Source: Gavia stellata (taxonomy: Eukaryota; Chordata; Aves; Gaviiformes; Gaviidae). From it: a stretch of DNA of 64,000 nt. The position numbers and the translations under genes were made by a program. The stretch spans positions 19,915,930 to 19,979,929 of the forward strand of contig NC_082595.1 of NCBI RefSeq assembly GCF_030936135.1. The letters are read 5' to 3'. The notes beneath the pieces were generated by a model. It was not told where the DNA came from, did no database searches, and saw only the letters and a program-made list of their open reading frames with translations. Within the stretch, counting starts at the first letter, position 1. Each line of letters begins with the position of its first letter. Of the stretch, positions 37,301 to 49,300 are shown piece by piece.

Positions 37301-40300
37301 TATGCATGCCTGTGGGGTCCCATGGCCTCAGCCCCCCACCCTGCCGCTGTTCCTGCCCCTCCACCTCCTCCTGCTGTACCATGGACCCTTGGTGGCAGCC
37401 CAGGACCACCCTGTCCTGGGGCAGCTCCAGGCTCAGCATGGAGCCCAGGGAAAGGTGGGGGCACGTGGTTTTCGGGTCAGGGAGGTGGGGGTTCCGGGGG
37501 GCAGCCCCACATTCGGCATCGATGTCCCGCACCAGGGGGTTCCTGACGTAGAGCAGCAGCTCCCCGAGCGGGGGTCCGGCGGCAGCCGCCCCCAGCCCAC
37601 CCTTCCTCCAGCCGCACTTCTGAGGCCATGTGTTGCTGGGGCCATGGCACTCCTCAGGTGCAGGCTGCAGGGAGCTGGCGCCCATGATGCCCTGCAGTGT
37701 CAGCAGCTGGGCCTGCTCGGCCCTCGCCCGCTCCCGCCGCTGCAGGCTGTTGAAGAGGGAGCCGGCCCCAGCCTTAGGGAGCGTGTGGGAGGTGGCCGGC
37801 GTCCCGCTGCTGGATACTGGAGGGCTGCCCATGGCAGCAGGTGGTCGTTTCGTGCTGGAGGTTTTCCCAGACTCCACCTGCACCTGGGGACACAGAGAAG
37901 GAGAGAGGGGTGACCCCCATGGCCGGAGCCTCCACCACCCCGCACCGACTGTCCCCTCTCCATGGTGTGCCTGGGCAAGCAAGGAGGCGGTGGGGGCAGG
38001 CAGCTGAAAACCCTTGCCAGCAGCACATACAATCTGGGAGCGGCAGGGCTTCACGCCAGCCCCCTGATGGCTGCTCCCATCTCGGCACAGACAGGGAAGA
38101 GGCAGGCAGGGGAATGCCTGCCCATGATGGAGTCCCCCAGGTGTGGTGCAGTGGGGGCTGCCTGTGCAATACGGCTCTCCCCTGGCACCGCTGCCCTCCA
38201 AGCCACCACTTTTGGGTGGCTATGGAGACTGCAGTCACTGCTGCCTGTCCCTGCTACCCCTGCATGCCCCCAGGCAGCAGAATGGGCAAATGGAAGGGCA
38301 GGGGTTGAGCACAGCCCCTTCCCCACAGAAACCCTCTCCAGCCCAGCTGCAGCCCCTCTCCTGGGTTTCCACAGCTGCAAGGATGAAAGCGAAGGGCTTT
38401 GCCTGCAGGAGCTGGGGCAGTGTCCCCCTGTACCCCTTAGGCCGGAGGGTGCCCGTTACAAAAACCCTCCTGGCAGCGGGGCAGCCCCTCGCCCTACCTC
38501 GATGCCCTCTGGCCTCCTGCCCTCTCCCTCCGGCTACCCACCCTGACTGGGCAGGGGGCCCAGCGGAGGCTGCCCCTGGGGCTCCTCACACACAGCCCTT
38601 CACACGGGCTCCGGAGTGACAAACGGATGCAAGCAAAATAACGGGCTCCCAGCCCAGAGTTACAAGCCATGCAACCCGGAGCGAGCCCCCTCCCCAAAAC
38701 ATGCACCATTGCACAGCCCCATCCACCCTTGTCCCTTTCACTTCGCTGCACAAGGGACTCCTGCTGCCTCCCAGCAGTGGGGTGGAGAGGCTCTCCCGCT
38801 GGCTGCCAGCCTGCCCTGCCTCCCGTGGCCACCAAAACCACTTACCTGGGGGGCCAAACTGCAGCCAGCGCCATCCAACTCCCCTCCTCGCATGCGCCAG
38901 CACCCACACTCTGGTGCCCATGGCACTGGGATAGTTTCCCCTCTCCCAAGGGACCACCACTGGCAGGGCACAGCGGCACAGCCAGAACGGTCGGTAGCAG
39001 GCAGGTTCACACCATGCAGCCACTCCGCCCGGCATGCGGCCTCCCCAGGGGACGTTACCTCTTCCACTGGCTGGCGAGGCGGCTTTCTCTTTCGCTTTAA
39101 ACTACCCCAAGTGTTTCCTAAAAGCCCCTGGCAGCGCTTCCAAAAGGTTTTACAGCCTGAGGGTTTAGTGGTGGGGAGCTGAGCAGAGGGGGGAAAGAGA
39201 GACAGAGAGAGTTGAGGGCAGAGTGGGTGAGGAGCCGCAGCAGGAGAGCGCAGGCAAAGGGGGTGGTGCAAGCTGGTCCTCAGCCCTCGGGCATCGCTCA
39301 GCATCAGCACAGCCAAAGGTCCCTCTCCTGAGACTGATACTAGCTCCAACAGCTCGCTTGGAAACAGCCTGGTGTGGTCCCAGCACAGGGCCTACCCCAC
39401 AGACCTCAAAGCCTCCCCCTCTGCATGGCTGCACAGCTCCAGGGAGCCGTGGCTGCATGGTGGTGGCCGGCCCTGGGACAGGCACTGGGTGCTCACCCAT
39501 GGTTCTACCGAAGCCACCTACCGTCCCCCACGTACCATCCGCAGCGCCTCCTCCCCCAGCTGCTCGCTGCTGGCCACCGGCTGTGCCTTCTTCTTCTCGC
39601 CCTTCTTGCCGATGCTGAGGATGAGGTTGACCGTCCCCCCCAGCCCGCCAGAGCCCCGCGGCGGCAGCAGCAGCGTGGAGGTCTCGGCAGGATCCCAGAT
39701 GACAGCCTCCTCAGGGGGTCCTGCACCGTGGGGTGTTGAGCTGCCCCAGCTCTGCTCCACTCCCGATGGGGCATCTGAGATGGGTGATGCCAGTGGGGAG
39801 ATGGCCATTCCTGCTGGTAGCCACGGCTCCGATCTTTGAACGGGCTTGAGGAGGGAGCAGGGCGTGAACTCCACTGGGCTGTGGATGCTCTCCAGCTGGG
39901 GCCAAGCACAAGGGGCGTGCTGCTCCTGGGGAGCAAGGCAAGAGAGAGAACGTGGAGGAAGGGCTGCTGGGGCCAGGCACTTGCTCAGGAAAATCTTCCC
40001 TTTGCCCTGCTTGAACCCCAGGAAGTCCCAGAGGTATTGGCACACATCCCCCCCCCCCCACTTCTGCACCACCCACTCCATCCGGTGCCTTTGCTACCCT
40101 CAGCCTTGAGGCCGGCCCTGCTCCCCGACAGTCTCAGCATGGCTGGGTACTCACTTGGCCAGTGGGGGACAAGCCCAAGGGGCTCTCCAGGTCCCTTCTG
40201 TCCTCCTGCTTGCTCCCCAGGTCCCGCTGGTGCCTCTGTGCTCGCCAGCGTACCAGCACCCAGCCCAGCATGCTCTGCAGCTCCTCCAAGCGCTCCTTTA

Positions 40301-43300
40301 TCTGAGGGGAGGAGAGATGCTGGGCAGCCTGCAAGGACCCCTGGCCCAGGGACACTGGCCCTACCAGGACACCTCACTACGGAACATTGTAGGAGGTTTT
40401 TTGGACCAGGATACAGTCAGTCACATCACCTCAGGTCTCAGCATCCATTGCCCTGAGGATGCATGGCTGGCCCCGTACCACTCACTGGGGCTCTGCACCT
40501 GCACCTTGCTCTCTCTGCTAGGGACTGTCCCCAGAGGATTTGGGGGGCTGCTGAGGCTTTCCCTGACCCCATTTCCCCTGTCCTTACTGTCGCACTCAAG
40601 TAATGCTCCTCAGACACCAGCTGCTGCCCCAACACCGCCAGTGCTTCAAACTCCTTGAGCTTCCCTTCGATCCTCCTCTCCAGCTCCTCACACGGAGTCT
40701 CCGGGAGGCTGTGGCTGCTTGGGCTTTCAGAGAAGATCTGAGCCCGTGTGTCCTCCGTCCAGGAGCTGTGGGCACATGAAAGATGGGCTGAGGGGGCTGA
40801 GGAATGACCCAGCCCCTCCTCAGTCCTGCAGGCCCCAGGGAAGCCATTCCCATGCTCAGGGATGACTGGAAGCAGCTCACTGGGGTAGCGGCAAGTCTGG
40901 TGAGGCAGGGCAAGATGCCGTGGGACTGCCCCATGCCAGGCAGCCCTGGCATAGCCCTTTGTTTCAGGCTCCCCATGGTCTTGCCTGGCTGCAGCTCTGG
41001 CACTGCCCACGTACTCGCCAGCAGCCCGTGTTCTGGCAATGCCATGCTCTCACCAGCTCCCCCCCAACCACTGCAGAGGCAACCCCGACGGCTCATTGCC
41101 GCTTACATCATGGCTAAGTAATCCTTGAAGAAGTGCCGCAGCCGGCTGGCCTGCTGCACACGGGCCCGGGTCTCTCGCAGCAGCTTCTGCAGCCCTGTCC
41201 AGGCCCACAGTGTCCCCTGCACCTCCTGGCTGACGGGGCACAGCTGAGCAGGGCAGAGCTCTTGCAAGCGGGCAGCTGCCCTCTCCAGCTCCTCCAGCTG
41301 CCCCTGCAGGCTCTCTGACACCTCATGCTGAAGATCACAAGGCAGAAAAGGTTCAGGATGCATCCAAACCCTCTGCGCCCAGGCTGGACTCCCCTGCGTT
41401 CTGGGATGCAGGGATGGAGGGGAGGATGGAGGGGAGGATGGAAGGGAGGATGGAGGGGAGGATGGAGGGGAGGATGGAGGGGAGGATGGAGGGGAGGATG
41501 GAGGGGAGGATGGAGGGGAGGATGGAGGGGAGGACGCAGGCACAGGGCCTGCAGGGAGTGGACAAAGCCACCCTTGGTAGGGAGGACAGGCAGAGCGGAG
41601 GGCTGCCTGGTTTCCCCAGTCTGCTCACGTGAGTCACCTCCCCGCTGGCAGGAAGATGAGTGAGGTGCTGGCAGCTGGGCGCTGGCACACAGGAGCTGAT
41701 GCAAGCTCTCTCCCCTCGCCTCGCCCGCACTGGCGGAGGGGAGTGGAGCGGGGCAGGGCTTGGCTCCGCTGGAAAATTCCAGCCTGGCCCACAGCGGTGT
41801 GCCAAGGCTTACAACACCTGGGCCCCCGGGGGCCAGCGCCTCCTCGGGACGGCCCCAGCCAGCCTCAACATCTCCCTGCCACGGGCACGACTGGCTACAG
41901 TGCTCCCTGGGTCTCACCTCCATCTCCTGCTGCCGGCTCAGCAAGCCCTGCAGCCCCTGGAGGTCCTTCTCGCTCTTCACTGTGGTGAAGCTGCTCTCTG
42001 CTTGGGTAGTGTCACGAGCCAGTGCCTCGGCTCTGCATCGAAGGGCCTCCAGGCGCAGGGGTACCTCCGCCACCTGGATGGGAGGGGGAGGGGTTGGGGG
42101 GTGAAGAGATGAGCCCCGGTGGGGGACCCCCTGTGCCACCACTCGCCACGAGGCCCCAGCCCACCCCAGCCTGGGGGCACCCTGCCATGCACCTGCAAAA
42201 GGGCAGGGAGCACCAGCCACAGGAGGGACAGGGATACCAGCTTCACACAGAGTGGTCCCCATGTATCCCAACGCCCTTGTGTCCCACTGGGACCAGCCAA
42301 GGTGCATGCCGTGTCCCAAACAGCCAGAATGTCCAGCTGCAGGTGGAAAACCTGGCTGCATCCCTAGACCCCCTGCCTCCATCCCCTACCAGGCGCTCCA
42401 GGCTCTCTCTCTCCGCTGCCACTTCCATGACCCGTTCCCGCTCCTTCGCGGCATCGTTCAGCATCTCCACGGCCTCCTGCAGCTCTCCCAAGGGGCGGCT
42501 CATGTCCTCGCTGCTCAGTGGCTGCCCAGCCTGGGCAGAGAGCAGGGGAAAAGACCCCTGCGAGCTGCAACGCCCACTCCCTGGCTGAAGCCAACAGAAA
42601 CACTGGGTGTGAGGGAGATGGGAGGAAACTTCCCAGGCAGCTGGGCCAGAGTGGGGGCACCCCTGGGGTCTCCCCTGCCAGCCACAGACCAACCCTTAGG
42701 CTGGTCCCAGTTGCTGGGTGATCCCACGGGATGCCTGGCCCTGCTGCTCACCGCTGCAGGTCCCTGCTGGCTCTGCGCTTCCTCCTCTTGAAGGTCCTGC
42801 AGGAACTCAGACAGCACCAGGGAGTCACGCAGGTCTGCCGCCCGGCGCCGCAGGGCTGCCTGCACGCGTGCCAACCTGTGGGGACAGGTGCTGATCACAG
42901 GTGCTGGCACCCTCCACACCTCCTCGGGGCGAGCATCCTCCTCCCCGCACCTCCTTGGGTGCCTCCTCGCACCTCCACAGGATGAGCATCCTCCTCCCTG
43001 CCCACCCCGGGGACCAGAGAGAAGGAACCTTCCCCTGGGACTCACTTCTCCTCCACCATCTCCACCTTCCTCTGCATCTTCCTTGCACCTTCATGCTCGG
43101 CGGGTGGCTTGCCCGCCGCCTCCTTCTGCAGCGCCTGGAGCTTGAGGCCACACAGCAGGAGCTGCCTCTCCAGCTGGCCTGTGTCCTCCAGGTCCCGACG
43201 CAGCTCTGCCGGACTTCTCATGGTGGCTGGCTCTGAGAGTGACCCAGCCACAGCTTGCAGCCACCGCTCAGCACGGTCCAGCTCGCCCACCAGCCTCAGT

Positions 43301-46300
43301 GCCTGCGGGAAGAGTAGGGACCCCATCAGCCTGGCCCTGAGCCACCCAGGGGCAGCAGGAGCCATGCTGCCACCCCACTGTGGGTACCCAGGGCACCAGC
43401 AGCTTGGGCAGCACAGCTGGAGCAGCACATGGGCTGTGAAGCCAGCTGGAGATGTCACTGCCAGCACTGCAGCTCCTGTCCTTGTGGGCACAAACCTCGC
43501 TTGCTGATCCCCAGCAAGCTGCTGCGATTGGGGCATGCCCCTGTGCCCACCCCAGCCCTGTGCCTGCAGGTACCTTATCAATTTCCCGCAGCACGGCGCC
43601 GTTCTCCTGGTGCTTCCTCTGCAGGTCCTCCCACAGCTCTCCCAGCTCCTGCAGCATGGCCTCCACCTGCGGGGTCCCCGGGGGCCCCCCCGGCCCCGGC
43701 CCCTCCTGGGAGGCAGGGAGGACAGTTAGGACAGGCCCTGCCTGGTGTACCCTCCCCAACCCACACCAGAGGGGGCTCACCAGGAGCACAGCCCTGGCAC
43801 TGGAGCTGGGGTCCAGGGGCTCCTGCTGCATCCGTGCTGCCTCCAGGCTCTCCACGTCCCCCACCGGACACGGGGGGACTCCAGGACCCGTGACCTCCTT
43901 GTGCGGGGACACAGTTTGCTGAGGAGCAGGGAGACATGGTGCATTAGTGCCCAGACCAGGGATGGGTATGAGTGCACAAGCATGCATGCCCACGAGCAGC
44001 GGGACAGGGTCGAGGAAGGGGTCTCCTTCGACACTGGCTCCCCTGGCCAGGCTGGGAGCAAAGGGGGCTCTTGGGGAGACATTACTGCATTCACTGCCTG
44101 ACAGACATCCTGCACCCGGGGCTCCGGCTGCTGCATCCCCCACTCAGCCTCCGCCTCTCTCCTCTTCCTGCAGAGAGGGGGACAGTCAGAACTGCAAGGT
44201 CCCCCCTTTGCACAGGGGACCCCCATCCCCATCTCCTCTGACTCCATCCCACTCCCCACAGCCACATCCATGAGCTGGTACCTTTTGCTGTCGCTGCCAT
44301 GAGGGGGCTGTCCCACCGCTGGGGAGCCAGGGCTGCTCTCCTCCCCTCTCTTGTGCTCCGCCATCTTTCCCGGCATGTCCTTCAGCGCCTACAGCACAAA
44401 GGCTCCCATTCCTCCTTTGCCAGCCCAAAGCATGCAACTCTTTGCCCTGGGCCTGGCACTTATCTCCTCCCATAAGCAGTGGGGCCAGGTCACAGGTGTG
44501 CTCAGCTTGGGCTTTGCCCAAAACCCAAGCACCTTTCCCACAAGCTCCCTTGTCTTCCCAAGGCAGAGGCGCTGGAGATGCCAGGAGGAAGGCAGACGCC
44601 TACGCTCACCGTGCTCCCGAGGCCTCTTGTCCGTTTGTCTCCTGCTTCCTTCTCCACAGCCCTATGGCCGCTATCGTCTCCTCGGGGCTCAGCACTCAGA
44701 GCTGCAGCTTCACCCACCGGCGAGCTGCTTGCCACTGGCGGAGCCTTCTCCGTCCTGGGAAAGAGGAGACAGAGACAGCCTGACAGGGGCTAAACCAGGT
44801 CTTTCCCCAAGGCTCTGGCTCCAGCACTGGGGGGGTCAGGGTTGGGGCCCTGGGGCTCCTGCTGGGCTGTGCCCTACCTCAGCACCTGCTGGAGCTGCAC
44901 CCAGCTCTCCTTGACGTCTCGGTGCTTGGGGGCAACTCGGTCTGCCAGGCTGGGCTGCAGGCTGAGGAGCTGGGACACGGTCACATCCAGCATCTGGAGG
45001 AGAGAGAGCAGCCGGGGAGTGATGACAGGGCTGGCAAGGGACAAGCCACGGCGGCCATGGTGCGAGTGCGTGATGGCAACCCACCACCAGCCCTGTGGGA
45101 GCAGGAGAGGTGGTGTGTGCTAAGCCCGGTCTGCTGCTGCTGCCAGGGAGGGTCCCCTGTCCATCACACAGCCCCGGCCACCCCACGTGGCCATGAGGTG
45201 CCCACCAAACCCCCAGCCCTGCCGGTGCCAGCGCTGACCCGAGAAGGCACACAAGCTCCCCTCTGCCGGGATGCTCCCGAGGGCTCAGAGGATGAGGCAG
45301 AGCCTTGCACTTACCATCACCTGGCTGGCTATGTCCCTGACGTCCTGATCCCGGCCTGGGTCCACCTGCCCTGGCTTCCCCACACTGCAGACACTCCTCT
45401 GCTGTAAGAAGAAGTTGCAGCCAGTGGTGGGAGGAGGACAGGGCCCTGCCCTCGGCTCCAGCAGAAAGGGACACTGCAAAGCTGAGCTTGCTGCTCTGGC
45501 TCCCCATCTTGCATCAGGCTCTGTTCCCAGCTCTCTCCCCGAGCCCCAGGCTGAGGGTGCTGGGACCACAGCAGCCCCCATGCAGGGGACGAGAGCGAGG
45601 TGCTGCCCGCCCAGTTTCACTCTAGCTGTGCAACAGCCCCGCACCAGGCTGACCCTGGCTCCAGTGTGGTACCTTGGTGTGGATAGCCCCGAGCAGGGTA
45701 TCCGCTTGCTGGAGGAAGGCAGCCACCTCCAGGGCCAGCTGCAGAGCTTCGTGGTGCTCCTTCAGGGTCCCCTGCAGCCGCAGCCACCTACAGGGGTGGA
45801 AGGGGAGATGTGAAGGGCAGCCTGTTCCCCCCTGGGGAGCTGTGCAGAAGTTGGGCAAGGAGAGGGAGGCAGGAGGTTCGGGGGTCCTGCTTCCCAGCCC
45901 ATCATCTCCCTGCCCCCAGCTCGGCCCTGCTTGGCCCATGTGTCCTCCACTCACGTTTTGTTGAGGTGCTTGCGCCGGGCTGAGATACTCCTGCTCTCAC
46001 TTTTGCCTTGTTTCTCCAGCTTCTGGGCCAGACTGTTCAGCTCCTCGTGCAGACTCTGGAACTGCTGCTCCTCCTGGACCGAGCAGAGAGACAGACATCA
46101 GCATCCTCCGGCCGTCCCTCCTGCCCCCCTCTCAGGGACCTGTGCCATGCCGCAGCCTCGTGGGGTTCAGGGTCCCTGGCATGCTGGTGGCCCTCCAGCA
46201 GCCTCTCACCTGCTTCAAGTCAAGGATGCGGCGGGTGAGCTGGATCTTGTCTGAGTTTTCCTGCAGGAGGGCTGCCAGGGAGGGCTTCTCCTCCTGGGCC

Positions 46301-49300
46301 AGGGGAGAGTATGAGAAGGCAAGGGGACAGCCAGGCTGTCCCCCTCCCCAGACTGCGCTCCCCACACCCCACACCTTGTGCCTGATCCATGCCTCCAGCT
46401 GCTCGGCCTTCCTGTTGAAGTCCTGCAGGCTCCGCAGCCCCCCCAGGGCTTTGCTCTGGCTGGCAGCCGTGTGCTTCAGGAGCTGCCACTGGTCCTGCAG
46501 GGCCAGCAGCTGCCTCCGCACCCCCTCGGCGCTGGGGCTCGCCCGCCACATCAGATGCTCGCCCATCTGTGGGGCCAAGAGACCTGCTCAGTGTCAGGGC
46601 CTCCAAGGAACCCCCCCACTGCGGAGAGCCCAGGGTCACGGGTGCTGTGGGGAATGGGAGCCGTGCTGCCACCCAGCCTCACCTGGTTGAGCTTTATCAG
46701 CGTGTTCTCAAAATCCTTCATGTCCCGTTGCAGGGTCTGAGCCACCTCCTCCCAGTCCTGGAGGTCGCAGCCATCCTTCAGGTCCCGCAGCTTGCCTCGC
46801 ACCCAGCCCTCCGCCTGCAAGGTGGCAAGAGCCACATGGACAGGCACCTCTGCCAGAGCCCTGAGGACGTGCCGTTGGCGACCCAAGCCCAAATCCCACC
46901 AAAGCCACAACAGGGACCGAAGGGCACCCTTTCGGCTGACAACCCCTTTGCTCCAAGCGAGAACAGGTCAGCAAAGGGGCTCAGGATGGCAACAGCGGTG
47001 ATGGGGGCAGGAAGGTGAGCGGCATCTCACGTCTTTCCAGCATCTGCCTGCCCCAGCCCAGCAGGAAAAGCCGGGGCCCCCCAGGCAGGTCAGACTGGGG
47101 GTCTCCGCGCAGGACATCCCTGCACGAAGCATCTCTTCTCCCTGCGCTCAGCTCCCCTGTGCAAGCACCCATGCACTCTCTCCAGCATGGCGTGAAGTAG
47201 CCCTCACCCCCCATCCCCATTCCCACACTGCTGAGGAGGGACAGGGGCTGGGAGGAGAAGGAGGAGGATGGGGGAACGGGAGGAGCGTGTGCACGTGGGG
47301 AGGAAGCAGGGCCCTGGTGCGGGCTGACCCCCTCTCCCTGGGGCCGACAGCCAGGGAGAGGCGGCCAAACATGATCTCATGCCACAACCATGGCTTCGCT
47401 CGGGGCCGGGAGTTCAGCCCTTCCCACCGCGCACCCCACCCCGCAGCTCACATGAAAGGCTGCCGGTGGCACTGCCGCCCCACTCCCCACACAGCCCCTT
47501 GGGCAGACGCCCTGGCTGGCCTCACCTGCAGCATCTCCCGGTTGAACTGGGCTACCAGAGGGCTTGGGTCAAGGAGGGGGGACGCTCCTGCGCCACTTCG
47601 CCCACCACATCTCAGTGCCGCTGTGGGCTCCTTGCCCTTCGGGCTCTCTTTTCGGGGTGACGCCAATGGGGGTCCTGCCAGCTGGGGTGGGCAGAGGTGG
47701 AGGGGGTCAGCATGCTGCCTGAGGCAGCCCTCCCCATGACCTCCCAGGAACGTTTTGGAAACCCAAATAAAGGATGTCAGCCTGCCTCATCCCTGATTCC
47801 ACTGTTTCACTGACATATTTGGGGTTCCCTCCCAGCACCCCACCCTGAGGCACAGCTCCCCTCTACCAAAGCTGCACCAGTGGCTTTTGCAGCCTCGACA
47901 GGGGGTTGCCAGGCTGTCCCTCAGCCCTGGGTCACTCCAGGCTGGCGGGCTGGCACCCAGCGCCCGGACTGGTTCCCACGCCTACTTTGGAAGCAGATGC
48001 AGCGCTTGCTGCCCCTCCAGCCTGAGGCTGCACATCCCTGCAAGGAGCATTCGTGTCTGTGGCATCCATTTGGTGTCACCCTGGGGGACACTGCCAAGGG
48101 ATGGGAAGGGGGGAGCCACAGGGCAGGGTCCCCAATGAGCTCAGCCCGCCCCTCCTTCAGAGGGGCCCCTCCTTTCTCCCACCCAGAGACCCCCATCCCA
48201 AGGGAGCAGCGGCGAGGGTCAGGAAGCGCAGCATCTCCTCCGGGGCTGAGCCTCGTGGGCAGTCGGTGCTGACGAAACCCTGTCAGGGCTCCAGTTCTGC
48301 CAGGGGTGACAGCGAACGTCAGCCAGTGAAAGCGCTGGCCCCCCTCTAAGCTCAGCCCCGGGGCCCAGCTGCACACAGCCCAGGGGACAGCACAGCCACC
48401 TGGGCACTCGCTTCCCACCCCGCTGCCTGGGGACGGGACCTGACTGCACACTAACCAGGGCTCACTGCCTCCTCTAACCAGGCAGAAACTGCTCCCAGGG
48501 CCAGCCAGGGCCAGCCCTCCCTCCCCAAGGGAGATGGGTGTGAGCTGCCCTGGGGGGTCCCAGCCGCCCCTGAGCCCGCCAGGGTGCAATCTCCTGGGAG
48601 CCTGTGGAGCAGTGTAGTTTGGGCAACTGTTTCAGGCTCTCTAAGCACTCTGGCATGTGCTGTCCTGCTGACGGCATGGGAGTCACTTTTCAAAGCCTTT
48701 CTGCCTAACCACAAGAACTAGAGAAATCCTCTGTATTTCTTTTTTTTTTTTTTTTTTTAAATAGCAACAGATTCTCAGGCCCTCCTGCGACTCCAGGCTC
48801 TTCAGTCTCTTGACACGGCCAGGGCTGGAGGAGCCCGTAATCCATCCCCCTTGGAAGTGATAAAACCCCTGGGTGCTGGCCTGGGGGCTATCCCCTTGCA
48901 CCATCATGCCCAGCTTGTCTCCTCGCTCACTGAAAGTGGCGAGGCTCCATCCACACCTGCGCCGGGGGAAGACCACCAGTGGCCACCCTCACTTACCCAG
49001 CCACAAGCTGCGCAACTGGGTCAGACCCTCTAAACGGCAAGGGCAGGGGGACGTACCGCATAGAAGGGGGAACCTCTGTCCACCTGAGAGCAGAAACCAC
49101 CAGCCCGGGGACTCCTGGCCTCCTGCTGCTCATCCTCCGCATCCACGTCCTTCCTGAGGAAGACCTAGAGACGGGAAGGCGCAGCAGTGAGCCTGGAAGT
49201 GCTTGACCATCCCAGCAGCTGAGGGGAGGGAGGAGCATGTGCCTGCCTCCCCCTGCCCTGGGCCAGAGGAGGCTGCTGGCAGTACCCAGACACTGCTTGG

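Noticed and set aside
36639-37913. 424-codon plus-strand ORF
   Set aside because: It is antisense to exon 25 of the spectrin-like gene, which is supported by splice phase and downstream PH exons.
41114-42382. 422-codon minus ORF with an LHPP tandem repeat
   Set aside because: It fuses real exons 19 and 20 through the intron. The LHPP repeats are the translated 12-bp minisatellite, which lies in the intron.
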